From assembly GCA_963989385.1 (NCBI GenBank), contig OZ022503.1, positions 90,964,638 to 91,028,637 of the forward strand: a DNA stretch of 64,000 nucleotides, written 5' to 3'. Shown one piece after another: positions 18,344-46,760 of this stretch. The notes below the pieces were generated by a model. It did no database searches, was not told the DNA's origin, and was given only the letters and a program-made list of their open reading frames with translations. Numbering within the stretch: the stretch's first letter is position 1; the number at the start of each line of letters is the position of its first letter. The position numbers and the translations under genes are program-made. The stretch comes from Ctena decussata. Lineage: Eukaryota; Mollusca; Bivalvia; Lucinida; Lucinidae.

Positions 18344-19030
18344 TTTCCTTCAAAACATGTTGCAGTTCCCCAGCAGAACAACCTATCCAAGGTGGTCCTG
18401 ACGAGGGCCCAGAACATGATATATGTGGAGAAAGCAGAGAATCTATCACAAACTTGTCATTAAAACCAACCCTTATCTCAGCGCCCTAATGTTTACAAAT
18501 ACATAAATATCAACACCATTTTTACATGGCTGGGCTTGCAAACATGCAAGTATAGGTAGAATGTGTGTAGCAGCTTTCGACATTATACTTCCAGAAAGCA
18601 CTTTTTCAAAACTGTGGAGTTTCAAACTAGGAAATTCATATTAAGTGTATGCAACAAAGAACTTAATATTCTGTATTGCATCTTTGTCTTTAATATTAAT
18701 AGTCATAATGTTTATTTGTGGTCAATATTAAGTTACCAAAACAACATGCTGTGACAAACCCAGATGTAATTCACAAATGACCTGCAAAGAGCTCAGGACA
18801 ATATTATCTGGTATAAAAAGAATTTTTTGTTTTCTTATTTCTCCACAGAAATTAGTTATATACTATAGGATCCCATTTAACATGTTTAATGATGTTAAAA
18901 GTTTGACTCACACTGAGAGTAGGAAAAAAGAAAACAGCAGAGCTACCTCCCCTGAAAGTGTATTCATTTACCTTAAAATTCATGGTTTGCCGTGTCCACA
19001 GTGAAGAGGTGATGTGAGTCTATGCTGAAA
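18344..19030. other. intergenic spacer
   Basis: Includes a partial AAAGGAAAG-MITE arm near 18925-18980 (CCTCCCCTGAAAGTGTATTC). Nothing else identified. Confidence 0.45.
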
Positions 19031-19269
19031 TGAGTCACCACACGACAAAACCAACAAAGTGGCATATGTTCTCACTGAAGACTCAAATCAGTGTGGGCAG
19101 TCGCCCAGTCTGGTCAGATTCTTTGATGTGTGCTTAAAGGGTAGCTCAGGGTCTAAGCTAACTCCACGCGGACAGTGAAGAGACTGATCAGACTGGGCAG
19201 ATGCCCATGCTGATATGAGTCTTCACTGGAGGCACATGCCTCTTTGTTGGTTTTGTCGTGTCGCAGCTC
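19031..19269. mobile_element. palindromic MITE, GATCAG family
   Basis: TGAGTCACCACACGACAAAA at left and TTTTGTCGTGTCGCAGCTC at right with inner CTGATCAGACTGGGCAGATG arm; about 239 bp. Confidence 0.85.
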
Positions 19270-19298
19270 TAGCCGTGTTTACAAGTGTCAGCTTATGT

Positions 19299-19501
19299 CA
19301 GAGCTCTAGATAAGAGGGAGTATTTGACGATAATTAAGGATAATTTTTTTTATTTCTCATCGAAACCATATGTTGTGACCCCTCATCTGAACCGTCTCAA
19401 CGAGACGGTTCAGATGAGGACTCACAACATATGTTTTTATGCAAAATTAACAAAAATTATCCCTAATTATCACCAAATACTCCCTCTTATCTAGAGCTCT
19501 G
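19299..19501. mobile_element. 203-bp palindromic MITE (CAGAGCTC family), 6-bp duplication
   Basis: Almost full-length palindrome, ends CAGAGCTCTAGATAAGAGGG and its complement, centre GAACCGTCTC/GAGACGGTTC. Perfect 6-bp target duplication TTATGT (19293-19298, 19502-19507). Nearly identical to the copy at 28164, which is also 203 bp. Confidence 0.92.
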
Positions 19502-19574
19502 TTATGTGCAGGTTCAAATATCTTAAACATGAACAATTATAAACAATTTTGTACATAAAGACAATAGGACAAAC

Positions 19575-19753
19575 CAGAGCTCCAGATAAGGTGGGGTTTT
19601 AAGGAAACTTGAAGACAATTTTCTTTTTCTCAATAGTAGCATATTTTGTGACCCCTCATTAAAACGGTCTTGGTTCTAATGTGGGGTCACATTACATGTT
19701 TTTATGGAGAAAATGGAAAATTATCCCGAGTACCCCTTCTTACCTGGAGCACT
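19575..19753. mobile_element. diverged CAGAGCTC-family palindromic MITE
   Basis: Ends CAGAGCTCCAGATAAG and CTTACCTGGAGCACT; centre TGTGACCCCTCATT ... TAATGTGGGGTCACA. Confidence 0.8.
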
Positions 19754-20191
19754 AACAAACAGGCAATAACAAATAATCTTGGCACTAAAAAAAGAGTAAC
19801 AAGGCATCAGATAATGGTAACATGTAATGATAATTGCCAGTCCATTTCTTCTTGTTTCTCTGTCAAAATGTATGCAGCAGCAGCAGCATCACTTAGACTC
19901 TCTTGGTTTGAAAGTTCTAAGGAATCACGAAACACAACAGGCAATAAAAGAAACACTACATGCCAATTATTTTTTTTAAATTTTGTTAGGATGTTTACTG
20001 TGGGCACACACAACACTGAAACAATGTCAAAACCCCACTGTTTCAACACTGTGTGACCGCTTGGAATATTCTAGGACACTTTCATAATGATTTTAAAGCT
20101 GCATTTCTTTTTCTGACAAGTATATGTATATGTCAGAAATCATTACATACTCCATTATCTTGAGCATAGAGTAATTTGGTGGCATCCAATA

Positions 20192-20923
20192 CCGTATAAT
20201 GGAAAATTTTCGCGTCGCCAAATTTTCGCGGATTTGCCCAAAAACATGAGGATTAATTTTTGCGGTTTTTAATTTTCTCGGATGTGAATATCCACGAAAA
20301 TAAAAATTGTGTTTGTCCTGTAAATATTGGCTTGACTGAAAAAATCAAGACGTACAAGAAGAGAGAAACGTAAAGAAACTGTAATCACTTTGTTATTAAC
20401 ACGTTTGTTAAAACAGAATCAGATGCTTTTGGGTTTGGGAGGATACCCATCTTTTTTTCACAAAAAAAAATAAAAGCGTAAGATAGACATTTGTACAAAT
20501 CAATGTTTTTACACAGAGACAATCAACTGAAATATGCGGGCATTTGATAGAATGGCTATTGTTCAGGATAAAAGTAAACGGAACTCACAGTCAAGTAAAA
20601 GTTATTCAATTATACTTGCATAATTAGGTACAAGTGATCGTTAATGAAGCGAAAAACAGAGACAGCCTGTTGAAATTGTAATTACCTGCTAATTACCAGC
20701 TATCATAATTGCGCCGAAAATAATAGCTCCATAGCTACTACTTTAAAAGTTCTGTGGGCCGAAATGTCCGAGCACCCTTTCAATACCGCAAAACTATGTT
20801 TGGACGATTCAAATTTCTAATTACTATTTTGAACAATTTTGGAAAATATTTCGCGGAGTTTAATTTTCGAGGATCGCTACCGACCGCGAAAATTAGGCGA
20901 CGCGAAAATTTCCCATTATACGG
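20192..20923. mobile_element. 732-bp TA-flanked element with ~40-bp inverted repeats
   Basis: Starts CCGTATAATGGAAAATTTTC and ends with the complement of CCGTATAATGGGAAATTTTC; the two arms match at 38 of 40 positions, both containing TTTTCGCGTCGCC. Flanked by TA (20190-20191, 20924-20925), the Tc1/mariner-type signature. No transposase. A diverged copy in inverse orientation is at 60252-60668 and a fragment at 55655-55717. Confidence 0.9.
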
Positions 20924-21730
20924 TAGCTGGACACCTCTATCTGCATTCAGAAAAGAAACTGAGCTTCAGGTAAATGTGTGCTATTATGAATATGATAATT
21001 TTGAAATACATGTTATTTCTGCCCTCTAGACCAGCCTGCACATCAATGAAGTGTGCTACATGTAAAGCATTGCTGTTCTCCATAACATGACTGTTCAGGG
21101 CTCTTATACCCCGAGGCATTTTCTCCAAATTGATATGAAATACTTGCTATCTTGTCACTCTTTTTCTCAATCTCAATGGTGATATTGACCCTTGTAAACA
21201 AAAAATTAACGATCATTTGATTCACTATTCTTACTGACAAGTTATTGTATCAGTTTTACAACAGTAAGCAAAGTGCTGTATTAAACTGTCCAAATTCCAT
21301 ACATATAATCTTAAATGCCTTTTTTTTTTCTGTATGTCAATACTGACAATCATTTGTGTTGATTTTCCAGTCAGTGTTCAACTCACAATAAAGTATTTTA
21401 GCATTTTCTGAAGTGAACAAAGAAGACATTTTAGTTCCAACAGAAAGCTTTCTTACAAATGGCCCTTAAAGCTTGTGACTTTTGGAGGACACCACATGTT
21501 CTGTTTCTATCCATAGAGTGTCCACACACAATTCCTATGCAAACTATTATAAAGTCCCAAATATTCACTTTATTCAGTTTGCCATATAGACATAGATGAC
21601 TGACAGAACAGCAAAAGATCAGAGTCCTGGAAAGCATCAATGTACATGTAGAGATATTTTCTATGGCATTAAACAGAAAGCTATAAAAAGACCAGGATAT
21701 CACAGTACTGGACGGTATCTACAGTAATAT

Positions 21731-21906
21731 CAGAGCGCCAGGTAAGAAGGGGTAACCAGAAAAATTTAGGGATAATTTTCCTTACTTTTCCATAAAAACA
21801 TACGTTATGACCCCTCATCAGAACCTTCACACCATATGGTTTCGTTGAGAAATAAACGACAATTATCTCTGAATTATGGCTGTTACCCCTTCTTATCTGG
21901 AGCACT
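21731..21906. mobile_element. diverged CAGAGC-family palindromic MITE
   Basis: CAGAGCGCCAGGTAAGAAGG at left, CCCCTTCTTATCTGGAGCAC at right. One arm of the central hairpin is partly lost. Confidence 0.78.
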
Positions 21907-22024
21907 TAAGTATGGGACTAAATTCAAGAAGAATATTTGATGATAATTCTTGAGACATTTTTTTCTTATTTAAAAAGCATGTTTTGGCCACACAATCAGA
22001 ACTGTCATGCCAAGGCAATACTCT

Positions 22025-22200
22025 CAGAGCTCTAGATAAGACGGCGTATTTGATGATAATTAAGGATAATTTTTCTTATTTCTCATCGAAACCATATGTC
22101 GAGACGGTTCAGATGAAGGGTCACAACATATGTTTTTATGCAGAATTAACAAAAATTATCCCTAATTATCACCAAATACGCCCTCTTATCTAGAGCTCTG
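22025..22200. mobile_element. 176-bp palindromic MITE, internally deleted, 5-bp duplication
   Basis: CAGAGCTCTAGATAAGACGG ... CCTCTTATCTAGAGCTCTG with a deletion at the centre relative to the 203-bp copies. Flanked by ACTCT on both sides (22020-22024, 22201-22205). Confidence 0.88.
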
Positions 22201-22201
22201 A

Positions 22202-22398
22202 CTCTAGATAACGTAGGGTTTCAAGGATAATTCTATGATAATTTTTCTTATTTCTGAACAGAAACATATGTAGTGACCACTCATTAGAACTGTCACACAC
22301 AGATGATTCAAATGATGGGTCAAAAATATGTTTTTAAAGACAACTATGGAAAATCATCTGTAAATTATCCCTGTCACCTCTTCATACCTGAAGCACTG
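22202..22398. mobile_element. diverged CAGAGC-family MITE adjoining the previous copy
   Basis: Begins CTCTAGATAACGTAGGG directly at the end of the 176-bp copy and ends TCATACCTGAAGCACTGTG. The younger copy appears to have inserted into or at the terminus of this older one. Confidence 0.65.
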
Positions 22399-22445
22399 TG
22401 TGACTCCACAAGATACACTTTCATACATATTCAAATAACTGAATT

Positions 22446-22647
22446 CAGAGCTCCAGATAAAGTGATTTTAGAGGATAATTTAAAGATATCTTTTTTTATT
22501 TCTCATTGAAAACATATGTTGTGACCCTTCATTAGAACCATCTCTGTGAGACGGTTCTAATGAGGGGCCACAACATATGTTTTTATGGAGATATTTGCAA
22601 AATTATCCCTAAATTATCCCTCTTACCCCTTTTTATCTGGAGCACTG
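22446..22647. mobile_element. CAGAGCTC-family palindromic MITE
   Basis: CAGAGCTCCAGATAAAGTG ... TTTTTATCTGGAGCACTG with centre TTAGAACCATCTC/GAGACGGTTCTAA. Confidence 0.85.
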
Positions 22648-22942
22648 ATTATCATCAATATTTTCCTTTAATACATAGAGCACTATTATTCCTATTACTA
22701 AACAAAGAGACTTTCACAGACCAGACTGAAAGAGTCATCATCTGTGTCACCCAGCTTTTCTTTTGGATGGAGAAAAATAAAGATTTGATCCAAAGCTCCA
22801 TATACTGTCAAATCTGTTTAATACTGAGAAAGTCCTGGTCAGTCTCAATATAAGAATATCTATATGCTGATACTCCTGAATAGTCGTCTCTTCAAGGCTG
22901 TGTCTCTGACAAACTACATTCATGTATACTCTCCACAAAATA

Positions 22943-23220
22943 TATATTTGATTTGATTTGATTTGTTGCTTAACGTCCACGGTAAACAGCTAAGGTCATG
23001 TCGGGACGGTCAGTTAACCTAACCACACTATTCCTGGGCAGGCTTAGACCTCCTAAGCGGTTTACCAGTACTAAGTGCACATACTTTTGCCAGTAACTGA
23101 CAACTGCCCTTCTTGAATCAGCGGAAGGAGAAACAAAAGTATGTGGCCAGACCAGGTACCTAACCCAGGACCTCTGACTTACGAGTCAGGTGCCCTACCG
23201 ACTGCGCTACGCAGCTCGTG
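22943..23220 (-). mobile_element. tRNA-derived SINE, second family
   Basis: The minus strand starts CGAGCTGCGTAGCGCAGTCG with TAGGGCACCTGACTCGTAAG, B-box region degenerate, body shared with 10596-10864 (CCAGGAATAGTGTGGTTAGG) and a tail of CAAAT repeats. No clear duplication. Confidence 0.82.
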
Positions 23221-23296
23221 AGGTCTCGTTAATCCATAGTGAAAATCTCCTATGACCTCAGTAAAGCATCAAAATATTTACCCAAAATTTTGGCTA

Positions 23297-25627
23297 CGGT
23301 AGTTCTTCTAAAATTTCGCACAGAAAAAAATAATTATTTTATTTGCTGTCCGAAATTTTAGAAATTACGATTTCGCATTTTTGTCAGTGCTCGAAATTTT
23401 AGAGTTTGTACATTACCGCTGTATTTCGGACTCAGCAGGAACAGGTTATACAGTGCACTATGCGAGAATAAATCATATCTCCCGGCAGGTCACAGCGGGA
23501 ACCTTGTTAAGAAGTACTTATCTTCACAGCAGGTGTAATCCAAAAATGAAAGAAAATCATGTCAGTCTAATGTGGCCTAATTAAATCTGACCGTTTATTT
23601 AATAATCGGCAGACCGTTACATGTTCAATAGAAGGACAGAAGCAGTCGTGTGCCACTCACGACAGATCAGGGGGGAAATATCTTGCACCCAACATGCATA
23701 ACATGAAGGTTTTCTTTCCAAAGTGTGAGGTTGCCCTGAAAAAAGGGCAGTTTTGTATGTAGCAGAACCGTCTGCCGCATTTAGAAACTTTTTTTCAGTC
23801 TGCTTTTACGTCCTTTCCATTTAACTTGAAAGTATATAATGGCATGGCACCTCTAAGCCGCCTCTCAACTTCTGATTAAGGATATCTCTTTGGGAACATG
23901 ACCACAGTCATCATGCCCCTTTTTATTGTCTCCATCATACGGTAGTTCGCCATCATTCTCAGGCTCTGTATCTAGCGCCTCTGACTACCGGTTCCCAGTA
24001 GACCTCCACGAGACAAATTTGACATGCGGCGAGACCTCGTTTAGTGCCAGTCTTGCAATACACACCGTTTATACCGACACTAGAATTTGACTATCTCATG
24101 TACGCAAGTGAGTGTCGCGTTCTTAGAAAAATTGTATACAGGCGTATGTTTGCCTTCACCAGCCCGTACGGATGCAACCTACGCATGCGCAGACCGGGCG
24201 TCTTTCGCTGGACGGGCTGTGAATGCCCCAACCACAATGCGCATGTGCGCAAGCAATCCGGGGCATGCGCAGTTGTTAGAATATATTTAAAAACGATATC
24301 ATGGTTAATACAAATAAAATTATTCACACAGGGTAATTAATAAGGAAAAAGAAAAGATACTAGAGAATTCTCGATGAAATTTACCTTAACGTAATTTGCC
24401 CTAATAGATCGGAGTATTTTACGGCATGACATGGAAAGCCTGTGTGTCGGCACAGGCTGATCAGTGCAAAAATGTCCCATACACACTGCGCATGTGCGCA
24501 GGCTATCCTGGGCATGCGCAGTTGTAAATATAAAAAGGAAATCATGGTAAATACAAATATATACGCAAGTGTAGTTTTAAATAATTTGCCCAAATAGATC
24601 AGAGGTATCTTACGGCATAGGCTGATCAGTCATTCAGTGATTCTCTTTTGACATAAACGATCTGGGAAGCCACAGTTTATGCGTTGAAAACTCAGTGAAT
24701 TCCGGAGATTTGTAAGATTGTTCAGTGTTCGCAAATGTTTATATCATTTGCTAATCGGACATGTTCTAATGCCTTTGAGACGCCGCATTTCAACACGGAC
24801 TGTCTGTTTATTTATACGATTGCTGTCGCAGAAACTCGAAGCTGAAACTGTTTATGGTCAAATCAGGGACTCGGGCCAAATGTGCCAGTGGAAGTGCGAA
24901 CTTTGAATGCAGAGACCGTGCATACAGCTGGTCGGTGCTCTCAGAGCATTTGCGCATGCGTTCGCACAGACAAAATACGACAAAGACGAATTTTTCGTTC
25001 TGGCAGTTTGTATTCTTTTGCGACCCTGGTTTCTCATCTTACGTTCATGCATCTTTACCAAAAGTTAAAAGAAAAAAAAAAGATTACGTAGTTTGGAGCA
25101 CGTGCACATTTCCCGCCAAAAAATGAATTGCTGTGAGAAATGGCGCCTCATCGCATGTACGAAAAGCAAAGACCCACTTCAGCCTGCGCACCCCCGCAAC
25201 CTCGTTCTCGGTTTAATTTCTAGATTCCCATGATAGATTGTTGATGCGGACAGAAACCACGTTAATGTGACTGCACAGATGTGTAGGCTGATCCGGGTTT
25301 CGCCGCTGTTCGCATTAAGTGTAAAGCACATTTTCCGATGCACGGCCCAAATACCAGGAGGAAAAAAAATCCCGACTCATATTCCTTTCGCCGCCCGCGC
25401 TTTAACGCACGTGCAGAATAATGCTAGAATATATGCAAGCAACAGTTCTCAGACTTTAAAAAAGATAGCCGAGATAAGTAAAAACCGAGGTCCCATATTT
25501 TTGCTCGAAATTTTAGAAATTCACCTTTCCACTGATCGAAATTTTGGAGACCTTTCAGAAATTATTTTCGGGAATAATTTTAGGTGTCCGAAATTTTATA
25601 GTGTGCGAAGTTTTAGAAGAATTACCG
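23297..25627. mobile_element. 2.33-kb TA-flanked element, CpG-rich interior
   Basis: 25-bp terminal inverted repeats (CGGTAGTTCTTCTAAAATTT / complement of CGGTAATTCTTCTAAAACTT, 23 of 25 matching) flanked by TA (23295-23296, 25628-25629). Subterminal CGAAATTTTAGA motifs recur on both sides. The interior is notably richer in CpG than the surroundings and includes two diverged ~170-bp direct repeats (about 24180-24345 and 24425-24600). No transposase frame recognised. Confidence 0.75.
24183..24963. promoter_or_regulatory. cluster of NRF-1-like GCGCATGCGC sites
   Basis: TGCGCATGTGCGCA at about 24237 and 24488, GGGCATGCGCAG at about 24262 and 24512, CGCATGCGCAG at about 24183 and TTGCGCATGCG at about 24950. 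The motif matches the palindromic NRF-1 (P3A2/erect wing family) site. All lie inside the TA-flanked element. Function is unproven. Confidence 0.4.
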
Positions 25628-25803
25628 TATCAGTATTCAGTAACTGGAGCTCTGTCAAACCAACAAAATGAAAAAATTACACAGCTAAGCCGTGCCGAAG
25701 AACTGTGGTGCTTTACAGAATGCCATAGCCAAGTCTTAGATCAGCCTTCACTTTTCAGTATAAAGATTCTGCTGAATCCTGGAAGGCTCTTACGCAAATA
25801 CAG

Positions 25804-25985
25804 ATGCTCAGAAAAAAGAGAATTTGATGATAATTCCAGGATGTTTTTTCTTATTTATTACTCCACAAAAACCAACATTGTGACCCCTCATTAGAACCAT
25901 CTCAGTGAGATGGTTCTAATGAGGGGTCACAATGTAGGTTTTTATGGAACATTAACAGGAATTATCTTAGAATTATCTTCAAATA
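25804..25985. mobile_element. CAGAGC-family palindromic MITE with perfect core hairpin
   Basis: Outer ends eroded; the core CATTGTGACCCCTCATTAGA and its complement are perfectly paired across ACCATCTCAGTGAGATGGT. Confidence 0.8.
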
Positions 25986-26926
25986 CATGTACTCACAATA
26001 TAACATTAACATATCTGAACCTGTATGATATCTGTCTTCCCTGTTCACGCATATGTATGACACCACTCCTAGAGGCACAGCTTAATTTTGTAGAAAACAG
26101 TTGTCATGTTCTGAGTTTGTTCCTTTCAGACTGGAACAATATTTACATATCCCTGCAGAAAATTTATCAAAGTAAAAACACTTTTACACTGAAACACTGA
26201 GTCACTTCTTTAAGCAAACTCATTGTATGCCCCCGATTCTGTATGACACGATCTCTTCTCAACAGGAAGAAAAAATAGCACTGTTACCAAAACAGCTTCA
26301 AATTAGGATGGAGGTTCTGATCATAATTTTGGCTTTTCTTCTGTGACTCCACAAAAATGCATGTTTGTGGCCCCTCATTAACTCTGTTCTAATGAGGGTC
26401 TTTTTTTAATAAATGCCCTTTCTCAAAAAAAAGCACCCCCTCACTTTGTGTGAAAAGGGACAAAAATACCAAGATTGGTTTTGAACAACCAAAATTTGGT
26501 ATTTTATCTCCAGGAAATCATGTATTGGGTTTACAAACTGCAACATCCTTGGGCATTTATTATATTAAGAACTATGGTATTTTAAACTGCCTGAGAACTG
26601 TCATCAAAACCCGTCCTAATCTGGAGCTCTGAAACAACTTCAGTCGAAATTCGAATCTACTGAATATTCATCACAGACTTAAGAACATACCATGCAACAA
26701 TTTCTTTTTCTGGATTTGGCTCCCTTATGTAGAAATCTCTAACTATTTATCAAACAGTCAGTCCAATACTCTTTTTCTTTTCCCTCTGTATTTTTTTCCT
26801 GTGTGTTTTTATGCAATATCACAATATTCACGACATTCGAAAAACTTCCACCTCAATATTCTTTTTGCCATGATTTTTACGTAACACTAATCATTCTAAA
26901 TATAGTGATCATCTGACTCTAGCACT
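25986..26926. other. region 3' of PSKH1
   Basis: Contains a broken CAGAGC-family MITE (about 26305-26632; TGTGGCCCCTCATTAA core and GTCCTAATCTGGAGCTCTG end with unrelated sequence inserted). May include PSKH1 3' UTR if the distal AATAAA is used. Confidence 0.45.
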
Positions 26927-26932
26927 TTTAAT
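26927..26932 (-). terminator. candidate PSKH1 polyadenylation signal (ATTAAA)
   Basis: On the minus strand ATTAAA occurs about 36 nt after the PSKH1 stop. A canonical AATAAA is present farther on at 26561-26556, about 400 nt after the stop. Which is used cannot be told from sequence. Confidence 0.3.
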
Positions 26933-26967
26933 ATTTTTTTGGTATTTTAGTAACGAATTCGAAAATA

Positions 26968-43813
<16,846 letters not shown>

Positions 43814-43990
43814 TACAAACCGAAATCACAAAGGGATAATCCCCTCATCTTTCTTACTATCCTGAGGGGCTACATTGTCTGGCGTTTACATAGTCTCATG
43901 AACTTCTGTTTCAACGATAATCCTATTTACACTCCGCCATTCTTATAACTGTTAAAAAAAATAGTTCGCGCACCTGCTGATTCTTCCGCG
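43814..43990 (-). promoter_or_regulatory. PSKH1 5' UTR / promoter-proximal region (tentative)
   Basis: Immediately upstream of the PSKH1 ATG. On the minus strand it includes GAATGGCGGAGT near 43935, resembling a YY1-type ATGGCGG core, plus CG-containing GCGCGAAC near 43965. No TATA box is obvious. A non-coding first exon farther upstream cannot be excluded. Confidence 0.25.
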
Positions 43991-46035
43991 AAAAAATAAA
44001 GTGCTTCATTCATTCAGTATTTCTATTTGTCGTTTCCAGCAATTTTGGCATAGGTAGTCTTTACTGTCAATCGTTCATTGTAAGATAATATGAAATCGTA
44101 AATGTCTGTAACACATATATGCGGGATATGTTTGTTTTTGAGACCTCAACTTTTTTCTTTTTTCACACGGGCAGTAATTTTTACGGTTAAATATCCCATT
44201 AACCTCAAAGCGGAAATTGGTTCGGTCATATCGCACGTGATCAAAAGAGATCATCTACGTCACAAAGTTGTTATAACGACTGTTAATCCGCTTGAAAGAG
44301 ATTATTGATGAAGAGCTGGATCAGCGGTTGACGAAGTGTGAGCAACAGTGTTGTGTATTCTCTCGTCCTTTGTTGAGCATTGTAGATCAAAAGTTTAATT
44401 GTTACTCAACTGAGAAACAGAGAGAAAACAATTTAAAGTAATATTAAACAAAGAAACAGAGAAAAATCTTAAAGCAACTAAATTAAGAATTTTTTAATTT
44501 TAATTAGATCTAGCTGAAAACATGCAAGGGATTTCATGACGTCATAAGAGTTACTTGTATTGTTATAAATATACATAATTTTTCCATAAGTTTTGCTTCT
44601 GATAACTTGATGATAAGGGACGAATCATTTATAATCAGGTGTGTGTGTGTGTGAGGGGGGGGGGTCATATATTTTATTAGGCATATTGGGGGGGGGGGGG
44701 GGGGGCAGACACCCCCATTACTCCTAAAATTTCAAACTGTATTCTTTAAAATTCAAAAACATTAAGACATCTATGCATAATGGAACACAAAACTTGGGCA
44801 GCTTCTGACCAAAAAACAGATCTTTCAATTAACTTGCTAGTAGTACAGTATACAAGTGTCTGTAAAATCATGTCGAGTAGATGATTTTGTTCTCAATTAA
44901 ATTTAATGCCTGTGTTTGTGATATCAGCTCTCCAGGTGCCTTGTCCTATGGCTTCTGGGGCCTGCGCCCCCAGACCCCTGCTCTCACTATTAGTATTATT
45001 AACAGTTTTATGGAGCATTCGACAAAAGATTAAGATGTCCATAAAGCAGAAATAAAAGCAAAAGAAAGTGCAAGAATTTAAACGCACCATCAATCTGAAT
45101 GATTATTAACATGTCAAAATAAGAAAATGTTCTTTGTTTTTCATACAAGTTTTGATTGAGCTCATTCTGACGTAAAATAGTAATATGGTGTGTGTGTAAA
45201 GGGTATAGCTGGGACGGGGGTGGGGTAGGGGTTGGGGGTCATAAACTTTTTTGACATAAATCGCGAGTGGGGGGGGGGGGGGGGGAGGGGAAAAATTCTG
45301 GTGAGATTGGGGAGAGGGGGGGGGGGGGTAGGAAAAATTGGTAAATCGAAGGAAAATATACCCAGCCCCCCACCCCCAACCCCCACACTCTAAAAAAAAA
45401 ATCTGGTGAGATTGGGGGGGGGGGGGGGTCGGAAAAATTTGGTAAATCACAGGAAAATGTACCCTGTTCTGCTCTGTTTTGCATGAATGATAATAGACTG
45501 ATTCGGTCAAAAGCACAGGTAGCCAAATTGGTATCACCCCCGTGATTCATATATCTTTTACATATTCAAATTTCAATCATTTGTTTTCATGTAATCGTTG
45601 TATGTTGTTTTTATCGAATAAGAAATAAATCAATCAATATAGAAATAAACATAATGACCTATCTATACATTAGTTACCTGGTACAGTAACATTTTAAATG
45701 GTCTGAAGTTTCTAAGCGCCATATTCAAACGAGTTTTTTAATTTATGCACTGAATGAATCATTTTTTTTACATAACTGTGAAGTTTTTCGTTTATGTTGG
45801 AGTCAGTATTGAAGCCGAGCTCTGCATAACATTATTTATTTATTTATTTATTTATTTATTATGCTTACTGGGTAATAATTGTATTCGACGGTAAAGGCGG
45901 GACCAAATTTTGAGGGCACAGAAAAGGCCTTATCTTTCAAATATAAAATGTTTGGCTTGCATATAACTTATAGGGTCCTCTTGAAAATGCATATAAAAAT
46001 TTTCGTTCAGTTCTTCCAATTTACTTAATAATTCC
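43991..46035. repeat. intergenic stretch rich in G runs and simple repeats
   Basis: G-homopolymers at about 44656-44665, 44687-44706, 45270-45287, 45317-45329 and 45415-45429. Two diverged copies of a ~115-bp block around GGTGAGATTGGGG and GTAAATCGAAGGAAAA / GTAAATCACAGGAAAA at 45295-45465. GT run at 44639-44653 and a TTTA repeat at 45833-45861. No gene supported; proline-rich frames here are translations of C/G runs. Confidence 0.75.
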
Positions 46036-46209
46036 CAGGGGCAGATCCAGAAATTTTGGAAAGGGGGTTCAAATTAACTGAGGGGGTCGATTTGTACAGT
46101 TTGACTAATTTTTCCTGAAATTCCCTATGAAAATGAAATAATTAAAGCTGAGGGGGGGGGGGGGGGGGGTTCGTTTGAACCCCCCGAACCCCCTCTGGAT
46201 CCGCCACTG
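46036..46209. mobile_element. 174-bp MITE, CAGTGGCGGATCCAG family
   Basis: CAGGGGCAGATCCAG at the left, CTGGATCCGCCACTG at the right; GGGGGTTC / GAACCCCC subterminal pair. Flanked by ATTCC on both sides (46031-46035, 46210-46214). This terminal sequence is widespread among invertebrates (from memory). Confidence 0.8.
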
Positions 46210-46289
46210 ATTCCAATCAAACAATCCCTTCGGTTGGCCTCTGAAAGCACGGAACCAAACTTTCACACAACTGACCATGTTCCGTTTTT

Positions 46290-46760
46290 ATACGCCCGTT
46301 TGAAAAAAACGGGACGTATTATGTTATGGCGCTGGCATCCGTCCGTTAACTTTTCGTTTCCAGATAACTCCTCTTACAGTTTACATCCGATCGAGCTGAA
46401 ACTTGGTATATAGTGAGACTATGAGGTGGACCAGAGCATACTGTTTCGAGATTACGCTCCAATGCTTTTTAGCGGAGTTACAGTCCTTTTCTTAGATTTT
46501 TTTTATCACGTTCGTTTCCGGATAATTCCTCCTACAGTTTTCATCGAATTCAGCTGAAACTTTGTAAATACTACAACTACAATCTGGAGTAGCGCATATT
46601 AGTTGGAGGTAACGATCCAACGATTTTTAGCAGAGTTACATCCCTTTAAAAAATCGATTATGACAGTTTGTATGGCAATTCTTATGCATACCTTAACTAG
46701 GTTATTCTTTTCAATATCATGATGAAACTTGACAGCAAGGTATACTCGACAGCAAAAGAA
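46290..46760 (-). mobile_element. hairpin-ended repeat, 3' part
   Basis: On the minus strand: two diverged ~150-bp units (AAGTTTCAGCTGAATTC / AAGTTTCAGCTCGATCGG; GTAACTCCGCTAAAAAGCA), then AACGGACGGATGCC, and a terminal hairpin at 46319-46290 (ATACG, CCCGTTT with AAACGGG, CGTAT, one bulge), followed by AAAAACGG. Same tail design as the other satellite-bearing elements. Confidence 0.65.

Noticed and set aside
20466..20925. Coding exon in the 91-codon frame at 20754-21029
   Set aside because: It crosses the right terminal repeat of the TA-flanked element, so it cannot be a conserved exon.
24044..24340. Transposase gene in the 2.3-kb TA-flanked element
   Set aside because: The frames here are short, contain no DDE motif I can see, and are dominated by palindromic CGCATGCGC text.
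45106..45550. Proline-rich proteins on the minus strand
   Set aside because: Produced by C/G homopolymers read as Pro or Gly codons in overlapping frames.
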